A stretch of DNA of 64,000 nucleotides from Lingula anatina (lineage: Eukaryota; Brachiopoda; Lingulata; Lingulida; Lingulidae). Below the pieces are notes generated by a model. The model made no database searches and was not told where the DNA came from. It worked only from the letters and a program-made list of their open reading frames with translations. The DNA is taken from the NCBI RefSeq assembly GCF_001039355.2, contig NW_019775619.1, positions 102,333 through 166,332 of the forward strand. The letters are read 5' to 3'. Positions 1 through 13,300 of this stretch are shown piece by piece. Each line of letters starts with the position of its first letter. Within the stretch, counting starts at the first letter, position 1. A program made the position numbers and the translations under genes.

Positions 1-251
1 CCCCCAAGCGCAATCGCCCCAAGGACAAACTTTACTTGGCAAATATCAAGACGGCGGCCATGTTGTTTGTGGTGACTGTGGTGTTTGCTGTCACCTTCCT
101 CCCGGCTGCCCTTATGGCCAATGAAGTCATTGACTACGTGGGTCTTATATTCTATCTCTATTTTGTCAACAATGTGGCAAATCCCATAATATACGGATTC
201 ATGAATCAAAACTTTAGGGACGATCTCAAAGCCCTATTTGGTTGTGCCTAG
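1..251 (+). CDS. C-terminal end of a rhodopsin-like (class A) GPCR, 5' part outside window
   Basis: The frame is open from the window edge (first full codon at base 3) to TAG at 249-251, giving 82 residues. A basic stretch (PKRNRPKDK) that suits the end of intracellular loop 3 is followed by a hydrophobic TM6 at about residues 19-39 with a conserved-position Pro (FLPAAL), a short loop, and TM7 at about 44-66 ending in NPIIYGFMNQNFR. That is the class A NPxxY motif followed by the start of helix 8. The protein stops soon after at LFGCA, whose Cys could be palmitoylated. TM6 lacks the usual CWxP (it reads VTFLP), so ligand class cannot be assigned; peptide- and amine-receptor relatives are both possible. 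No intron interrupts the visible part. Family assignment is firm; subfamily is unknown. Confidence 0.85.
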   Translation, partial: PKRNRPKDKLYLANIKTAAMLFVVTVVFAVTFLPAALMANEVIDYVGLIFYLYFVNNVANPIIYGFMNQNFRDDLKALFGCA

Positions 252-2121
252 GTTCAATAATCATATACATTACCATCGGGGACGATCTCAGTACACGGCG
301 TTGCTGTGTGAGGTTTTAAAGACAGAGGCAACCCCGTGCAGACGCGAGTAAACCCTATGCGTTGATACTTAACGTTTTGCAGAGGAATCGTGAACAGATA
401 TGATTCGACGGCCTCCACGGACAAGTAAGCATTTAGAATAATTGTTTGCGACTTGATGGACATTTGAGCTGCTCCCCTATTAGCCCTGCCCTAGTATTCT
501 ACATTGGTTACTGCGAACGCTTTAACTCTAGATCACTGAATGATTGCATTCACGGCTCTCCGTGAGTAACGAGATACATATGGTGTAAAGGACTGTTCAG
601 TTTTAGGTTTTACACCAATGCAACCGGAGGGACATCTTTTTCAAGCGCCACCTATGGAGCGAACACCTCGTGAACGGGTCGCCTGCGTCTTAAAGACAGA
701 ACAGAAAAAATAACTCTTGGTATTGTATAGCTACCTTGTACCTCCATCAAGAGGCAAAGACTTTCTAACAACTTGACAGAAAAAATGACATATATTCTAA
801 GAAGAGGTGCGAAGCACAAACAAACATTCAAACACGCATGCACGTAAATGCATGACAGACACTTTTTACTGTATTTGCATTGATTTGGGAAGGTATGGTA
901 TGGTATGGTATGGTAGATATCACAGACTAGGGGAGCCTGCACGGGGTAGGGGTAATGTTGCAATAGTGAGGGAAATGTAACAAAATGTCCGATAAAGTGG
1001 ATGTCCTTATAGTTCAGGACAGGTCGTTATTATTGCAGCGAGTTGGATATTTGAACATCCTCATTTTATATGAATTGAGCATAGTAATTAATATTTATTG
1101 ATATTTATATCGTCTCTGGTACGGCTTTGTCATAACGGTTTAAACACCATAAATTGTGTGTGGTTTCAATTTGTGTAGTTCGTGACAGTAAATAAGATGT
1201 TCACATTATAGACGCTATTTACTCCAGACGTGGCGACGACAACCATGTGCAATACCCTGACCTCAGTGCGTGAACTTAAACCATTTTATCTGGAGAAAGT
1301 ATCTCACTTGTTTTAGTAAAGTATTAGTATGGAGACCATTATTACATCACATTCGGTGTGATACTGTGAAAAGTAAGTGAAACGCAGGTATGTGACGCTG
1401 CAAGTGCGACCTCATATTTCAGTATCAAAATGGCGGTATGACGTAACCCCTCCTCCAACCCCCCCCCCCAAATAAAAGGGAAGATACCATATTGAGCTGT
1501 CAAAAAGTATATATGACAGGTGTTTATGAGGCAAGTCGAGTTTGAGGTTGTAAGAGGCAAATGCCATTATACTTTGTCGCCATGTTTTAGGGTTGGGAGT
1601 ATTCTAGTGATGACCTCAACATTAATTTGTGTGCCATTACAAGGAATGTCACGCTTCATCCAGAATTTTCAAAATGCAGCTACTGTATAAAGTTACTGTG
1701 CACCAGGTGAAAAGTCATGTCGAGTTATGAGTCCAGTGGATGGCAAACGATTCTGTGGAAGCAGTATTATGTTATATTGTAAACGTAAGCTTCTGTAGTT
1801 GAAATGTGCGTTTTTCATCTTCTTACATAGCTTCATTGTACACATTCGCAGTCGCGACGTTGTGTGTAGCAGATTCTGAAGCCATATGATACGATAACAA
1901 CACAAAGACATACTTATGCGATAAGATGACCTCCAGTTTAAATAATGATAATAATAATAATTGCTGTCAATAGCAATAGCTTTTTACTCATTAAAATTAA
2001 CATATCTGGTCTGTTTCAGCAACGGTTTGGCTTTTTTGTTTTTCTTCTGTTCTATAGTGCTAGAATTGCCTCGGTGACAATTCCAGAGAATTGGTTATTC
2101 AAACCTAATCGGTCAGACGTA
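252..2121. other. Non-coding stretch downstream of the GPCR
   Basis: This should contain the 3' UTR of the GPCR, but I see no strong polyadenylation signal close to the stop; an AATAAA is present near 1470. A short (GGTAT)n microsatellite lies at about 892-914 and a C-run with the AATAAA at about 1458-1476. Open frames here are short and show no recognisable domain. Confidence 0.5.
892..914. repeat. (GGTAT)n microsatellite
   Basis: About four and a half perfect copies of the 5-mer GGTAT occur in a row. Confidence 0.85.
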
Positions 2122-2429
2122 AGCTGAACTCTTACACAAACCTGAAACTTTACGCTTTTACGGCATTCAGAAATGAAACTTCATATTTCTGTTTTGATTT
2201 TATGTCAGTAGTAATCCAAAAAAGGAAGCACGCACCAGCAAAACGAGAGAGAAATTGGTGTGGTTTCGGGTAATTAGCTGAACTCTTACAGAAACTGGAA
2301 ACTTTACGCTCTTACGGCATTCAGAATTGAAACTTCATATTTCTGTTTTGATTTTATGTCAGTAGTATTCCAGAGAAGGAAACACGCACCTGTAAAACGA
2401 GAGAGTTATTGGTGTGGATTCGGGTAATT
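2122..2429. repeat. Two-copy tandem repeat, 154-bp period
   Basis: The segment 2122-2275 is repeated immediately as 2276-2429. Both units begin AGCTGAACTCTTACA and end CGGGTAATT, with substitutions between them (roughly 90% identical by eye) and no length change. The repeat is local and has no open frame. The divergence between units suggests an old tandem duplication, not an assembly error. Confidence 0.85.
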
Positions 2430-5400
2430 GACTGAGATGTTTGCGTATAACTGTGAATTCATCTTGATTCAAAACAAAAACTTTTTATAAAAACGTATAG
2501 ACCGAGTGTCGATCTTAAGTCGTTTTGTACAATCGTTCCCAGATCGTGTATTTCAGTTAGTCGAAGGAAGTTGCTAAATCATTCTCTCGACTTTTGTAAA
2601 CGTTGGTCATATTTTTTTTTCTGTATGGAATAAGCATTATTGATTTAGACCCGGATTGCGTGTCACAAGTTGTCAAATATGTCATTAAGAGAACAATGAA
2701 AGGGTCATGAAAAAGTCAAGACTCAAATGAATCCTATCAGAGCTTTATAGAGAGACACACCAGTGGGCATACAGTAGCATAAATAGCGTATTAGCGGGTT
2801 ACAAATTAGTTTCATTCTAAGGTTGCCTTCAACGAAACGCCAAGTGCAGTTGTTGTCTGCGAGATATGATCCTTGAGAACATTGCTTGAATAACATTCCT
2901 ACATGTAGCTGGGCATCGCCATGCTTGCACTACGTTATATGTTGATAGTATGCTTAGATTCTGTTACCTTTAAAGGTGAAGGAAAACTAATAGGTTTTAT
3001 TCACAATTGGTTGTATTTGGAGAACATTCCCAAAGGTTAAAACAAAGAAGCAAAAACATTTCTACCAAAAAAAAAATCTGCAAAACAAAGATTTAAAAAA
3101 CTTCTGAAATCTGATGAAAACGCGTGCTTATCAAAAAGGTATATTTTGTTATCACGATCCAATGCTGGGAACGGTCTTAATGTGGCTTTTTGTGACCAGA
3201 TCCATGTTGACAACATGACCGGTCCTGTAGTGCAAAAAGTGCAATAAACAATTCTTCAGAAACAAACTGTATACTTTAAATGTTTTGTAGTATTTTTTGT
3301 AATACACTGATATTTACAGGATACATATATCAGAGCAGTTTGATATACTAAGGTCGAAATGTAGGTAATGTGACATCACGTGACCGTCTCGTAATTAATA
3401 TGTAAGAATATTGTGTTTTTATCTGGCGTAGATTTACCGAAGTAAAAGTAGGTTTTGTCTATCGTCAGCATTATAGTGTTCTACATAATACGCATAATTC
3501 CTTGTCTTAAAATAATGTGAAACCAAAAAAAACAGAGCGGATGACAGCTTTGTGAGACGGACTACGGTAAAAAATTCCGCCAGGTAAAATTTACTTTAAA
3601 TACTTGTCAAAAAGTTTATATTCAAATGTATTTTAAATTAATTTTGTTTCAATGACCAAAAAAAGAAAAGGGGGCGGAATAGAATACAAATATATTCGAA
3701 TGATGATGAATATAGAACGATGAAATATGATTAGATAAAAACTTATTTCGGTTAATATTTACCCAGAGAAGGTTGTTTAACTCTCACTGCGCATGCTCGT
3801 GACAGTATGTACGTCACCTCTATTGTATAAAGTTTGTAAAACTTTGTCTTCGCCATATGATAAAAATGTAAATAATGCACTAATTAAAGGTTTGGGGGCG
3901 TCTGTACCCTCCTTGTATAGTTTATTTAGTATTTATTGTGATATATATGAATTTGTTTCAATAAAACATGTAAGGACATGAAGAGTAGACTTCCTTCATT
4001 GATAAACGGGTTTGACCATTGCTGCGAGGTGATGCTCTTAAAGGTGCTACGATTTGCATCGACTCCTCACTGACCCACATTTTTCAGTTCAGTGACCTTA
4101 GCTTCAGACATGCTTTAGCATATTTCCCTTGGCGCAAGAATAACTGAATTTAACCATTTTCCATTCCATTGCTGGTAAAATGACCGACGTTTTAATGGTG
4201 ATATTATAGCATTTTGAAAAATAACGTGTAAATTTGGTTTTCGGCTGAGTGCATTTTCGCTTGCAGAAGAGCGCCGTTCAGCTACCACAAAAACACAGTA
4301 TTGTCTTTCGTAATGTAACATTTTTATTATTATGCCCGATGATGCACCAGCCTCAGTAAGAGCTCCAGTGTTGTCTCTGCGGTATATTAGAGATAATTGA
4401 CCTTCCTATCAAAACAATTTTGCTGTTTTGACAGCCTCGCTGCGGGGGAGATTGTATCACTGTGAAAAGAATGCTGATGAAAAATGGATGTTTGAAGTTA
4501 TTATATCAGAAGGCGGTGGTTTAATTTTCTGCGCAAAAACAACGTCGTGGCTCCAAGGCGTCGCTTTGAATAACAAGATGAACGAATTTCGGGTGGAAAG
4601 TAAATTAACTGCCATCCGATATAACACGGTTAATATCACTGCTTAAAGTTAAAACTGTGGTTCTCCAATAAACGACAACTGCCAAAGTAAAATAACGTCA
4701 TTAGAAACATTAATGAATAAGGAAATAAGTATAAAGATAACTAGACCTTCTTGGGAGGGGTAAAAGACGTACTTAAATAAAAGGAGTTATCTTTCTTTTT
4801 GTGCACAACATCGATTTTTCTTTCAACCTGGACGAGCCTTACTGTGGCGATCCGTCAGTTTGAATGACGACAAGAAATCGAATTTCTACTAATACAAACC
4901 GGCTGCTAATTTCTTACGAGGTCGATATCTCCCGGCATGCAGTGCGAAAGATGTTTGAGACACTTTGTGTGACTACACCTCTAATAGACAAATATTATCA
5001 ACTTCGTTCTCCTCTACGCGAGATAAAATATACACTTTTATAAATGCTTTCAAAATGACCGCAGGGATGGAATTGTATAATGCATACAGCTAATTACAAT
5101 TACTGCTGACCCTGACTCTGTTTTTAGCACAGCAGGTTGGGAAATTACGCACGACATTTGTAAACTGACAGAATCAATGCAGATATGATTTCTGCAATAA
5201 ATTGGAAATGAGCAGCGCTAAATGAAGAGCGCAATTCGATGGGTACTGCCTCAGTTTATCCCCTATCAGTTTATGCAGTGTATCTTTGGTGGAATATCGA
5301 ACTGATGTCATTTGCAACAAATGTAAAACAGGAAACAAACCTTCTCGGGGAGACCGATATCAAATAAACGACGGATGCAAAGCCGCAGGAAGAAGCGGTT

Positions 5401-6411
5401 GACCTTTGGGCGTCCATTTGGATAAAGAGCGTCCTTCCGCCACAGGATGTTGTTTCATGCTCAGCGCTTTTACATTCAGAATACATGTTTAACAACACAC
5501 TTGTGTGCAAGGAAGTGACACTGTTGTATGAAAAAAAAAACAACTCATATTTATGGAATAACTAGCCTTTTTGTTGTTCTTGAATACTCGTTGATACCGT
5601 TTGGTGCACTGTTTCCTTAAAAACTGAATCAGTATACGTTTAACACAATTATTGATATTGCTAAGTAAACCTGCAAAATGTCCAAGATCCCTGTATAACT
5701 ATGACTTCAAATGCCACGTTTTCACCATACAGGTAACAGCATTCAGCGTCACAAAGAGGTACATATTGTACTATGCGTGATCAATCAAGGTATTGTGGAT
5801 CGATTCGCTTTAAGCTCTTCTAAATACTTTCAATGAAATCTTACAACAGTATCAAAGTCTTATTTCAAGAAAGACGCAAAGAATATAAAAATCCAAGATA
5901 ACTTGTTTTAATATACATTTACGTTCGAGCTTAACAGATAAAACGGGCGTGGTTTAGTTTTGTAAGTCTACTCCGAGTGTATGAAAAGAGACCCAACCCT
6001 TTAAAGTTAAGATCACTCAAAATCGATTGACTATAATACCGCTCTTAATGCCACAACGCGAGATTGTCTGTCACACATAAACGGCTCCACATTGACATCC
6101 TGTGTGACATTTTGGGTGCAATTTAAAACCAAAGTTCAAGTTTACCTCACAAGAAAACCGCATCTTCAAGCCAGAATACTCTATTACTTTAATCATTTAT
6201 AATTGCCGCCCATTTTCTTTGTTTATCCTTCTTTCGGTTGATTAAACAGAGAATCCCTATGAAGAGAAATTCAATTATAAAAGATTGCGTGGTTGGTGAG
6301 ACATACATTGTCTTATAAACTGCTGGGTCTCCACACATGAGGGACGTGACGGCGACAATGGTCCTTCACTCTCCTTTCTGACTACGGCTCCGTAACTCGA
6401 ACACATCGCCA
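2430..6411. other. Non-coding stretch, nothing recognised
   Basis: AT-rich DNA with poly-A and poly-T tracts. Open frames are all short, lack recognisable domains and are compatible with chance. No transposon ends, RNA gene or exon with convincing splice sites was recognised. Confidence 0.4.
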
Positions 6412-7502
6412 ATTCCGATAGAAATATCACCTTTCATTTCGAGGCTATTATATGGGGCGAGAAAATCCCGAGTTATGGAATAGAGACGAATCTCCATGCT
6501 TGCGCTCGTTTCAATTCGCGATGCTTTCGAGATAAAGAGCCCTGCTGTATTCATAGATTCAAAGACAGTATATCGAGGGCACGGAGAGTCATAACTTTGA
6601 GGTTCATTTTTCCTGAAGATGCATCAAATTTGACCTCAAATGTCCTTTTATTTCCTTTAATTGCCATATAACTCTTTTATAATTCTGTTGCTTTGCCTAT
6701 TAAAGGAACCCTATAGCAAATTGAAGGAGCATAATTTGCATTCCTATCTAATCAAAATATCAAATGGTGAGCATTTTTTATCTCCCGAGCCCATTATTCC
6801 GAAATTGAACCGAACACCCCCTACATCACTTGATAAGGTTATTCAATATTACAAAACTCCCTTTTCTAAAACTTTCTTTCTGATGCACAGTAATAACTGC
6901 GTGGTCTTATTTTATTTTCATATTATGGATGTTTTCCTGCCCCTTCTCATGTTTATAGATGCGGCCAAGCAACAGGGTGTTATATAAAAATCATTGACAT
7001 TAGGAAAGCTACCGATTTAAAAGTTCTACCACACATAATCTGATTTCTGACTTAATGAGCTTTCACATGTTACCAGTGTACCTCGGTCCCCAAATTAGCA
7101 ACCCCTCTACCTGAAGGATTAACACATTTTCATGATGTAAGCGACAGTAGTATAACACATTTGAGACGGAAAAGGGTCGATCGTCAAAATGTGCGTGGAA
7201 CATGTTGTTATTTTAATATTAAAATACATGGAGAAATCAACACTGTTGATGGGTTAGCACTGGTACGTGTGTTTTCGTGTAAGTACATGTACAAGAGACC
7301 AAAATGGCATTAACAATTTGTGTGCAAGAAACAGTTTGCAAAAGTCTGCAAAAAAAGATACAATTACTACAAATGTTGTCACTGTTGTTAATTGTGTAGA
7401 TATTTCTTTGTACTCGAGTTCTTCGCGGCAATTCCTGTCGCTGATCAAGCCATTGGAGACAGCATATAAAGAACATGCAGTTTTCTTAGCATTTCGTTTT
7501 CT

Positions 7503-7594
7503 CTCGTCTTATTTCCACTTCCTCCCTCTCTCTCTCCCTCCACCTTCTCTCTCTCTCTCTCTCCACCCTCTCTCTCTCTCCCTCTCTCTCCACC
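7503..7594. repeat. (CT)n low-complexity tract ending in an assembly join
   Basis: An impure CT-rich run with CTCCACC interruptions stops at the single N (7595). The equivalent tract in the other copy contains a 527-N gap, so this microsatellite is an assembly breakpoint on both alleles. Confidence 0.85.
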
Positions 7595-7595
7595 N
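7595..7595. other. Single-N contig join
   Basis: Sequence jumps from the CT tract to TACTTTTTATTCAGAG. In copy B those two segments are separated by about 350 bp (11815-12168), so this one-base gap hides missing sequence. Confidence 0.8.
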
Positions 7596-9140
7596 TACTT
7601 TTTATTCAGAGACTGCAATGTCTTTCTAACAATACGAACTTGTTCCAGGACAATCACTGCCGCTTCTTATTGGTGCCCCACCCCCACCCCCAGCAAGCCA
7701 CGTATTCGGCAATAGTGTATCTTACGACAGAAAAAAAAAAGCTAGAAACTAAAGATCATTATAAACGAGGCACCAGCTGTCTTTCAGCTTAACTCTCGTA
7801 TTTCGAAGTTGAAGTAAGGGAAAAGTAGTCGACTGGTTTTAGTCTTATCTTCCCACATGTCATGCTGGATTAGGCTGCTAGGAACATGTGTACCAAGCAT
7901 GGCTGACTTTTACTCGGGGAAAACCTTCACCGACATCTTGTTCAAACAACCTTAGCGGCCGCGTGAAAGTCTCTGCTCACACAAGCAATATCCATGGCCG
8001 TATCGATACTATCAGTGAACGCGTCTGAAGAAAGTGAAAGGTAAATAATGGGAACGGATGTATAATTAAGTCAATTGTTCTGTATGTAATTCTTAAAATC
8101 AAGATTAATTAAATGCAATTTATTCTCATCATACGTAGCCCTATTTGCAATTAATGATATATCATATTTTTCTATCGTTCATAACAAGCAGAAAGTCCAA
8201 TTATATCAATTTGTTTTCTTTTTGTAAAATGACATTTAATAACTTTGGTTTCTTAGAAACACTTTTATCCGTCTTTTCCTCTAATCGTTCCAAATGCAAG
8301 GTAAAAATTAGCAGCACTTAACTCCGATCTTGTCTGTTAGAGCTGAATATGCAAAAACGCTGCATACCTTGGGAACGGGATTTATTAGTAAAATGCCGCG
8401 ACCTAACCCCACTCAAAGATCAGCTTTTATCAGATATTTTGGGCAACACGTCCAATTAGAGTTTAGAAAACAATCACAACCAGTTGCCATAAAAGTCTTA
8501 GATAAACCCAACGTGGGAAGAAAATAATATTTTTTGCTCAGTAAATATGATTAGTAATGAGGACGCTTTGTTACAATAATAACAGGAAACGGAGATTTCT
8601 TGGAAATGCGGCAATTTTGCTTTTGCAATTAGACTCATATGCTATTTGGTCTGTTAATTAACACAAATGCTATGTCGCTGCAAACACTGACAGTTAGTGA
8701 ACAAGTAGCAAATGATGGTGGCTGGCAGCGACATTCTTCATCTGTGTATGAGCGAAATCAACATATTTCTTCGTTAGCGAGACGAGTGTTGTTGGTGAAA
8801 TAGTTCAAGTAGACGACATTGGTGCTAAGTCCATTTATTTAGTTTAATGGCAAACCTTGGCGGAATCGTAACTTGAAGAAAAAACATACATGTCATCTTC
8901 AGAAGTGAAAAACGGTGCATCAAATCCTATAAGTTTGTCATTCAGAGTTAAATCTAAATTTTTAATATACACACGTTTTACTTGTGTTGAACTTTTTCTC
9001 TTTCCTCTTCATGCCCAGATGATGCCAGCAGGACGCAATTTTTTTCTTTTTTTTTTTTTTTTTTTGTAAATGAAATGTATGTGCAACGAATGCGGCTAAA
9101 ATGGCCAGTTTCCCGATTTATAAAGGCGCCAAACAATGCC

Positions 9141-9141
9141 N
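9141..9141. other. Single-N contig join ending copy A of pair 1
   Basis: Homology with copy B stops here. The next bases (GTACACTGAG) are not found after the corresponding point at 15779. Confidence 0.75.
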
Positions 9142-10080
9142 GTACACTGAGCAATCTTCAACATCTGTTTATCCTGACCACGTCTCTCACAGTTCTTGCC
9201 TGGTTCAATAACATGCGCTGTGTCTGTCATGCTCTAAAATAAAAAAAAATAATAATTCACTTAGTTTTCTGAAATATATATCATCATGTGATAAACGTTG
9301 TTGTAAAATACCAACTCTAATTTCTACCTTACTTGCAATTATTATAACCGACCACCCGACATGGAATGTCACAAATGCAACTGAACATTGTGTATACTTA
9401 ATAAGTGTGGAAGGTTCACCAGTAGGTCTATTTCATAATCAGGTACACGTTATATCGAGACAGGAATGGTATAAGCAAATTTGTCTCATATAGTTACTGT
9501 AAAAGACTATTAATCACAAGTACTAGGGCTGTATTACATTAATAAACCATGGTATCCTGTAAACTACACACAAAACTTACTCAGTACTTATTAACATGCC
9601 CCTCGACTGTTGATGATACGGTCTATACGGTGATGCCATGAAGCCAGTGAAGTGTCGGGTGCGAGTTGTCTGCAGTTGGTCCCTTTCTTCCTAAAAAATA
9701 CTACGACCTGACCTGTATTTTAAATATGTCGACAGTTAGTCCTTTTAATCTAATCAACTTCTCTTTCTTTACTTCACTTCTCTCGCCAGACGTGTCCGTC
9801 ATCCATGGTCATTTTCCTGGTTTTCTTGCTAAGCTTTAACTGCAATGCACCCTATGACACAACATTAGTAATTCGCCATTGCGTTGCTCTATCTCAAATT
9901 ACATGACAACGCCAAATTTTACTTAATGCAATCCTATAACATAGACTTGTGAGAAGACGCGAGAGAAGTTTCAATGGCAGATTTTAACCCCACCTCTCGT
10001 GAAATCTCGCTCCAATCCAGGTCTCGTTTGACGTCATCTGCTGCGCAGATGTTCAAAATAGGCTATCCCGGACAACTCCT
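9142..10080. other. Single-copy non-coding stretch between pair 1 blocks
   Basis: No counterpart upstream of copy A. AT-rich, with no recognisable gene, TIR or RNA. It probably belongs to the contig that carries copy B. Confidence 0.4.
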
Positions 10081-11194
10081 ATTCCGATAGAAATATCACC
10101 TTTCATTTCGAGGCTATTATATGGGGCGAGAAAATCCCGAGTTATGGAATAGAGACGAATCTCCATGCTTGCGCTCGTCGCAATTCGCGATGCTTTCGAG
10201 ATAAAGAGCCCTGCTGTATTCATAGATTCAAAGACAGTATATCGAGGGCACGGAGAGTCATAACTTTGTGGTTCATTTTTCCTGAAAATGCATCAAATTT
10301 GACCTCAAATGTCCTTTTATTTCCTTTAATTGCCATATAACTCTTTTATAATTCTGTTGCTTTGCCTATTAAAGGAACCCTATAGCAAATTGAAGGAGCA
10401 TAATTTGCATTCCTATCTAATCAAAATATCAAATGGTGAGCATTTTTTATCTCCCGAGCCCATTATTCCGAAATTGAACCTAATACCCCCTACATCACTT
10501 GATAAGGTTATTCAATATTACAAAACTCCCTTGTCCAAAACTTTCTTTCGGATGCACAGTAATAACTGCGTGGTCTTATTTTATTTTCATATTATGGATG
10601 TTTTCCTGCCCCTTCTTATGTTTATAGATGCGGCCAATCAAGCAACAGGGTGTTATATAAAAATCATTGACATTAGGAAAGCTACCGATTTAAAAGTTCT
10701 ACCACTCATAATCTGATTTCTGACTTAATGAGCTTTCACATGTTACCAGTGTACCTCGGTCCCCAAATTAGCAACCCCTCTACCTGAAGGATTAACACGT
10801 TTTCATGATGTACGCGAAAGCAGTATAACACATTTGAGACGGAAAAGGGTCGATCGTCAAAATGTGCGTGGAACATGTTGTTATTTTAATATTAAAATAC
10901 ATGGAGAAATCAACACTGTTGATGGGTTAGCACTGGTACGTGTGTTTTCGTGTAAGTACATGTACAAGAGACCAAAATGGCATTAACAATTTGTGTGCAA
11001 GAAACAGTTTGCAAAAGTCTGCAAAAAAAGATACAATTACTACAAATGTTGTCACTGTTGTTAATTGTGTAGATATTTCTTTGTACTCGAGTTCTTCGCG
11101 GCAATTCCTGTCGCTGATCAAGCTATTGGAGACAGCATATAAAGAACATGCAGTTTTCTTAGCATTTCGTTTTCTCTCGTCTTATTTCCACTTC

Positions 11195-11825
11195 CTCCCT
11201 CTCTCTCTCTCCCTCCACCTTCTCTCTCTCTCTCTCTCTCTCTCCCTCCACCCTCTCTNNNNNNNNNNNNNNNNNNNNNNNNNNNNNNNNNNNNNNNNNN
11301 NNNNNNNNNNNNNNNNNNNNNNNNNNNNNNNNNNNNNNNNNNNNNNNNNNNNNNNNNNNNNNNNNNNNNNNNNNNNNNNNNNNNNNNNNNNNNNNNNNNN
11401 NNNNNNNNNNNNNNNNNNNNNNNNNNNNNNNNNNNNNNNNNNNNNNNNNNNNNNNNNNNNNNNNNNNNNNNNNNNNNNNNNNNNNNNNNNNNNNNNNNNN
11501 NNNNNNNNNNNNNNNNNNNNNNNNNNNNNNNNNNNNNNNNNNNNNNNNNNNNNNNNNNNNNNNNNNNNNNNNNNNNNNNNNNNNNNNNNNNNNNNNNNNN
11601 NNNNNNNNNNNNNNNNNNNNNNNNNNNNNNNNNNNNNNNNNNNNNNNNNNNNNNNNNNNNNNNNNNNNNNNNNNNNNNNNNNNNNNNNNNNNNNNNNNNN
11701 NNNNNNNNNNNNNNNNNNNNNNNNNNNNNNNNNNNNNNNNNNNNNNNNNNNNNNNNNNNNNNNNNNNNNNNNNNNNNNNNNNNNNTCCCTCCACCCTCTC
11801 TCTCTCTCCACCTTCTCTCTCTCCA
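11195..11825. repeat. (CT)n tract with 527-N gap
   Basis: CT-rich repeats with CTCCACC interruptions flank Ns at 11259-11785. Translations across this gap are meaningless and should be ignored. Confidence 0.9.
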
Positions 11826-13300
11826 GAATTTCAGCTCAGTCTGTCTTACATACAAGCTCTGGCCACAAAGCTTAATAACACCACTAAACATTATTTGATT
11901 TAACACAGTTTTGCCACAATCAGGTTTACTTATTAAACTTAGATTTATAACGTAAATGAATGATTTATGACAAAATCTGTATGGGACGCCAACACATTTA
12001 CTTATAATATTTTTAAAAGACATAGACAAGTCTTCCAGCTGCAGCAGCCTACTCGAGCGTATAGAGAAGATTTCCCCAGAGAAATTAAGAGTACAACAGA
12101 AAACAACTGGCAGATTTCTCAAAGGCGACAGTACAGCTAGGCAACCGCAACGAACACGTGCTCACCTACTTTTTATTCAGAGACTGCAATGTCTTTCTAA
12201 CAATACGCACTTGTTCCAGGACAATCACTGCCGCTTCTTATTGGTGCCACGGGGGATGATATAAACTACATAATATAACTTAATTGAACATTAAATCCAG
12301 GTTTTCAGGCTGTCAGTGTTACGTAGATTAGTAAATACATAAAGAGGCAATTCAACTTTTAATGACATATACATGTAGCAATGCAACTTGATTACGAACA
12401 GTACAATGACAAATGCGATTGCCATGTCAAATAATGTATAATGACGTCACATATGCCTCGAGATCAATTACTGGCAATTTCAGTTCCATAGGGCTTTGAA
12501 ATTAAAAACTTGGAAACACATTAATTATTTTTAAAAACTTATATTTAACCGCAAATGTAATTTACATTTGGGCTTTATCGTTATCAGTCTGTGCAGTATA
12601 AAATGACTGCATACGCCAGATATTACGACTCAATTTTTCAAGTTAGATAATAAAAGAAACACTAATAAGTATGTGATAAACAGCATTTGACACATTTAGA
12701 TATTACACTGAAACGTATATAGAAAATATAACTTGTATTGCACTTTTACAGCGCTGTAGGTTTAACATACGGGGCAAAATATGCGACTTTAAATTTAAAA
12801 ACAAGATAGACGGCAAGCCTTTCCTACATCTTATAATTATATGTGCAAGGAGAGTCCTCATCTCTCATAAACTCCGATTTAAAGATTAATATGTCCCATT
12901 GCTCATACCAGAGGACTGAGCAGTGTAGGACAATCTGCCTCCAAATGTTCAAGACAGTTCACTGCTTCACAGAGTCGCTCAACATGTAGTCAAGAAGCTG
13001 GGCATGGTATTTTCACCAAAAGTTTAGTTTATTTCAAATCAGCATAAATAGAAACGAAATACTATAGCGGTACAAAATACCCCTATTAGATCCAAAATAT
13101 TGCAGGCGCAACAACAACGCGTGTACCTTTTCAGCTCAAATAACTAAAGCAAATTTATCTCAGTTAGAAATAGGCTCAAATATAATTTGGTCTCAGAACA
13201 CATACACGTCAGTTTTCAGTGTTACTGTATGCAGGGTGAGCCCAGGAAACTGACTGTTATTTTGACGTGACCATAACTGTAATATAACCAAACATCGTTT

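Larger units (their letters stand above)
6412..9140. repeat. Duplicated block pair 1, copy A (probable haplotype contig)
   Basis: From TTCCGATAGAAATATCACC at 6412 to AAGGCGCCAA near 9133 this block matches 10081-15778 almost base for base, with scattered substitutions and short indels. Compared with copy B it lacks about 350 bp at the single-N join (7595) and a 2.07-kb segment after 7668. It ends at the N at 9141. The pattern fits an alternative allele placed next to its partner. Confidence 0.8.

Noticed and set aside
6661-6987. 108-codon open frame, also seen as 128 codons at 10330-10716
   Set aside because: The two alleles differ by a 4-bp indel that changes the frame and end; no domain, no splice context.
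10940-12122. Open frames of 200-334 codons across 11259-11785
   Set aside because: They run through 527 Ns and a CT microsatellite; their length is an artefact of the gap.
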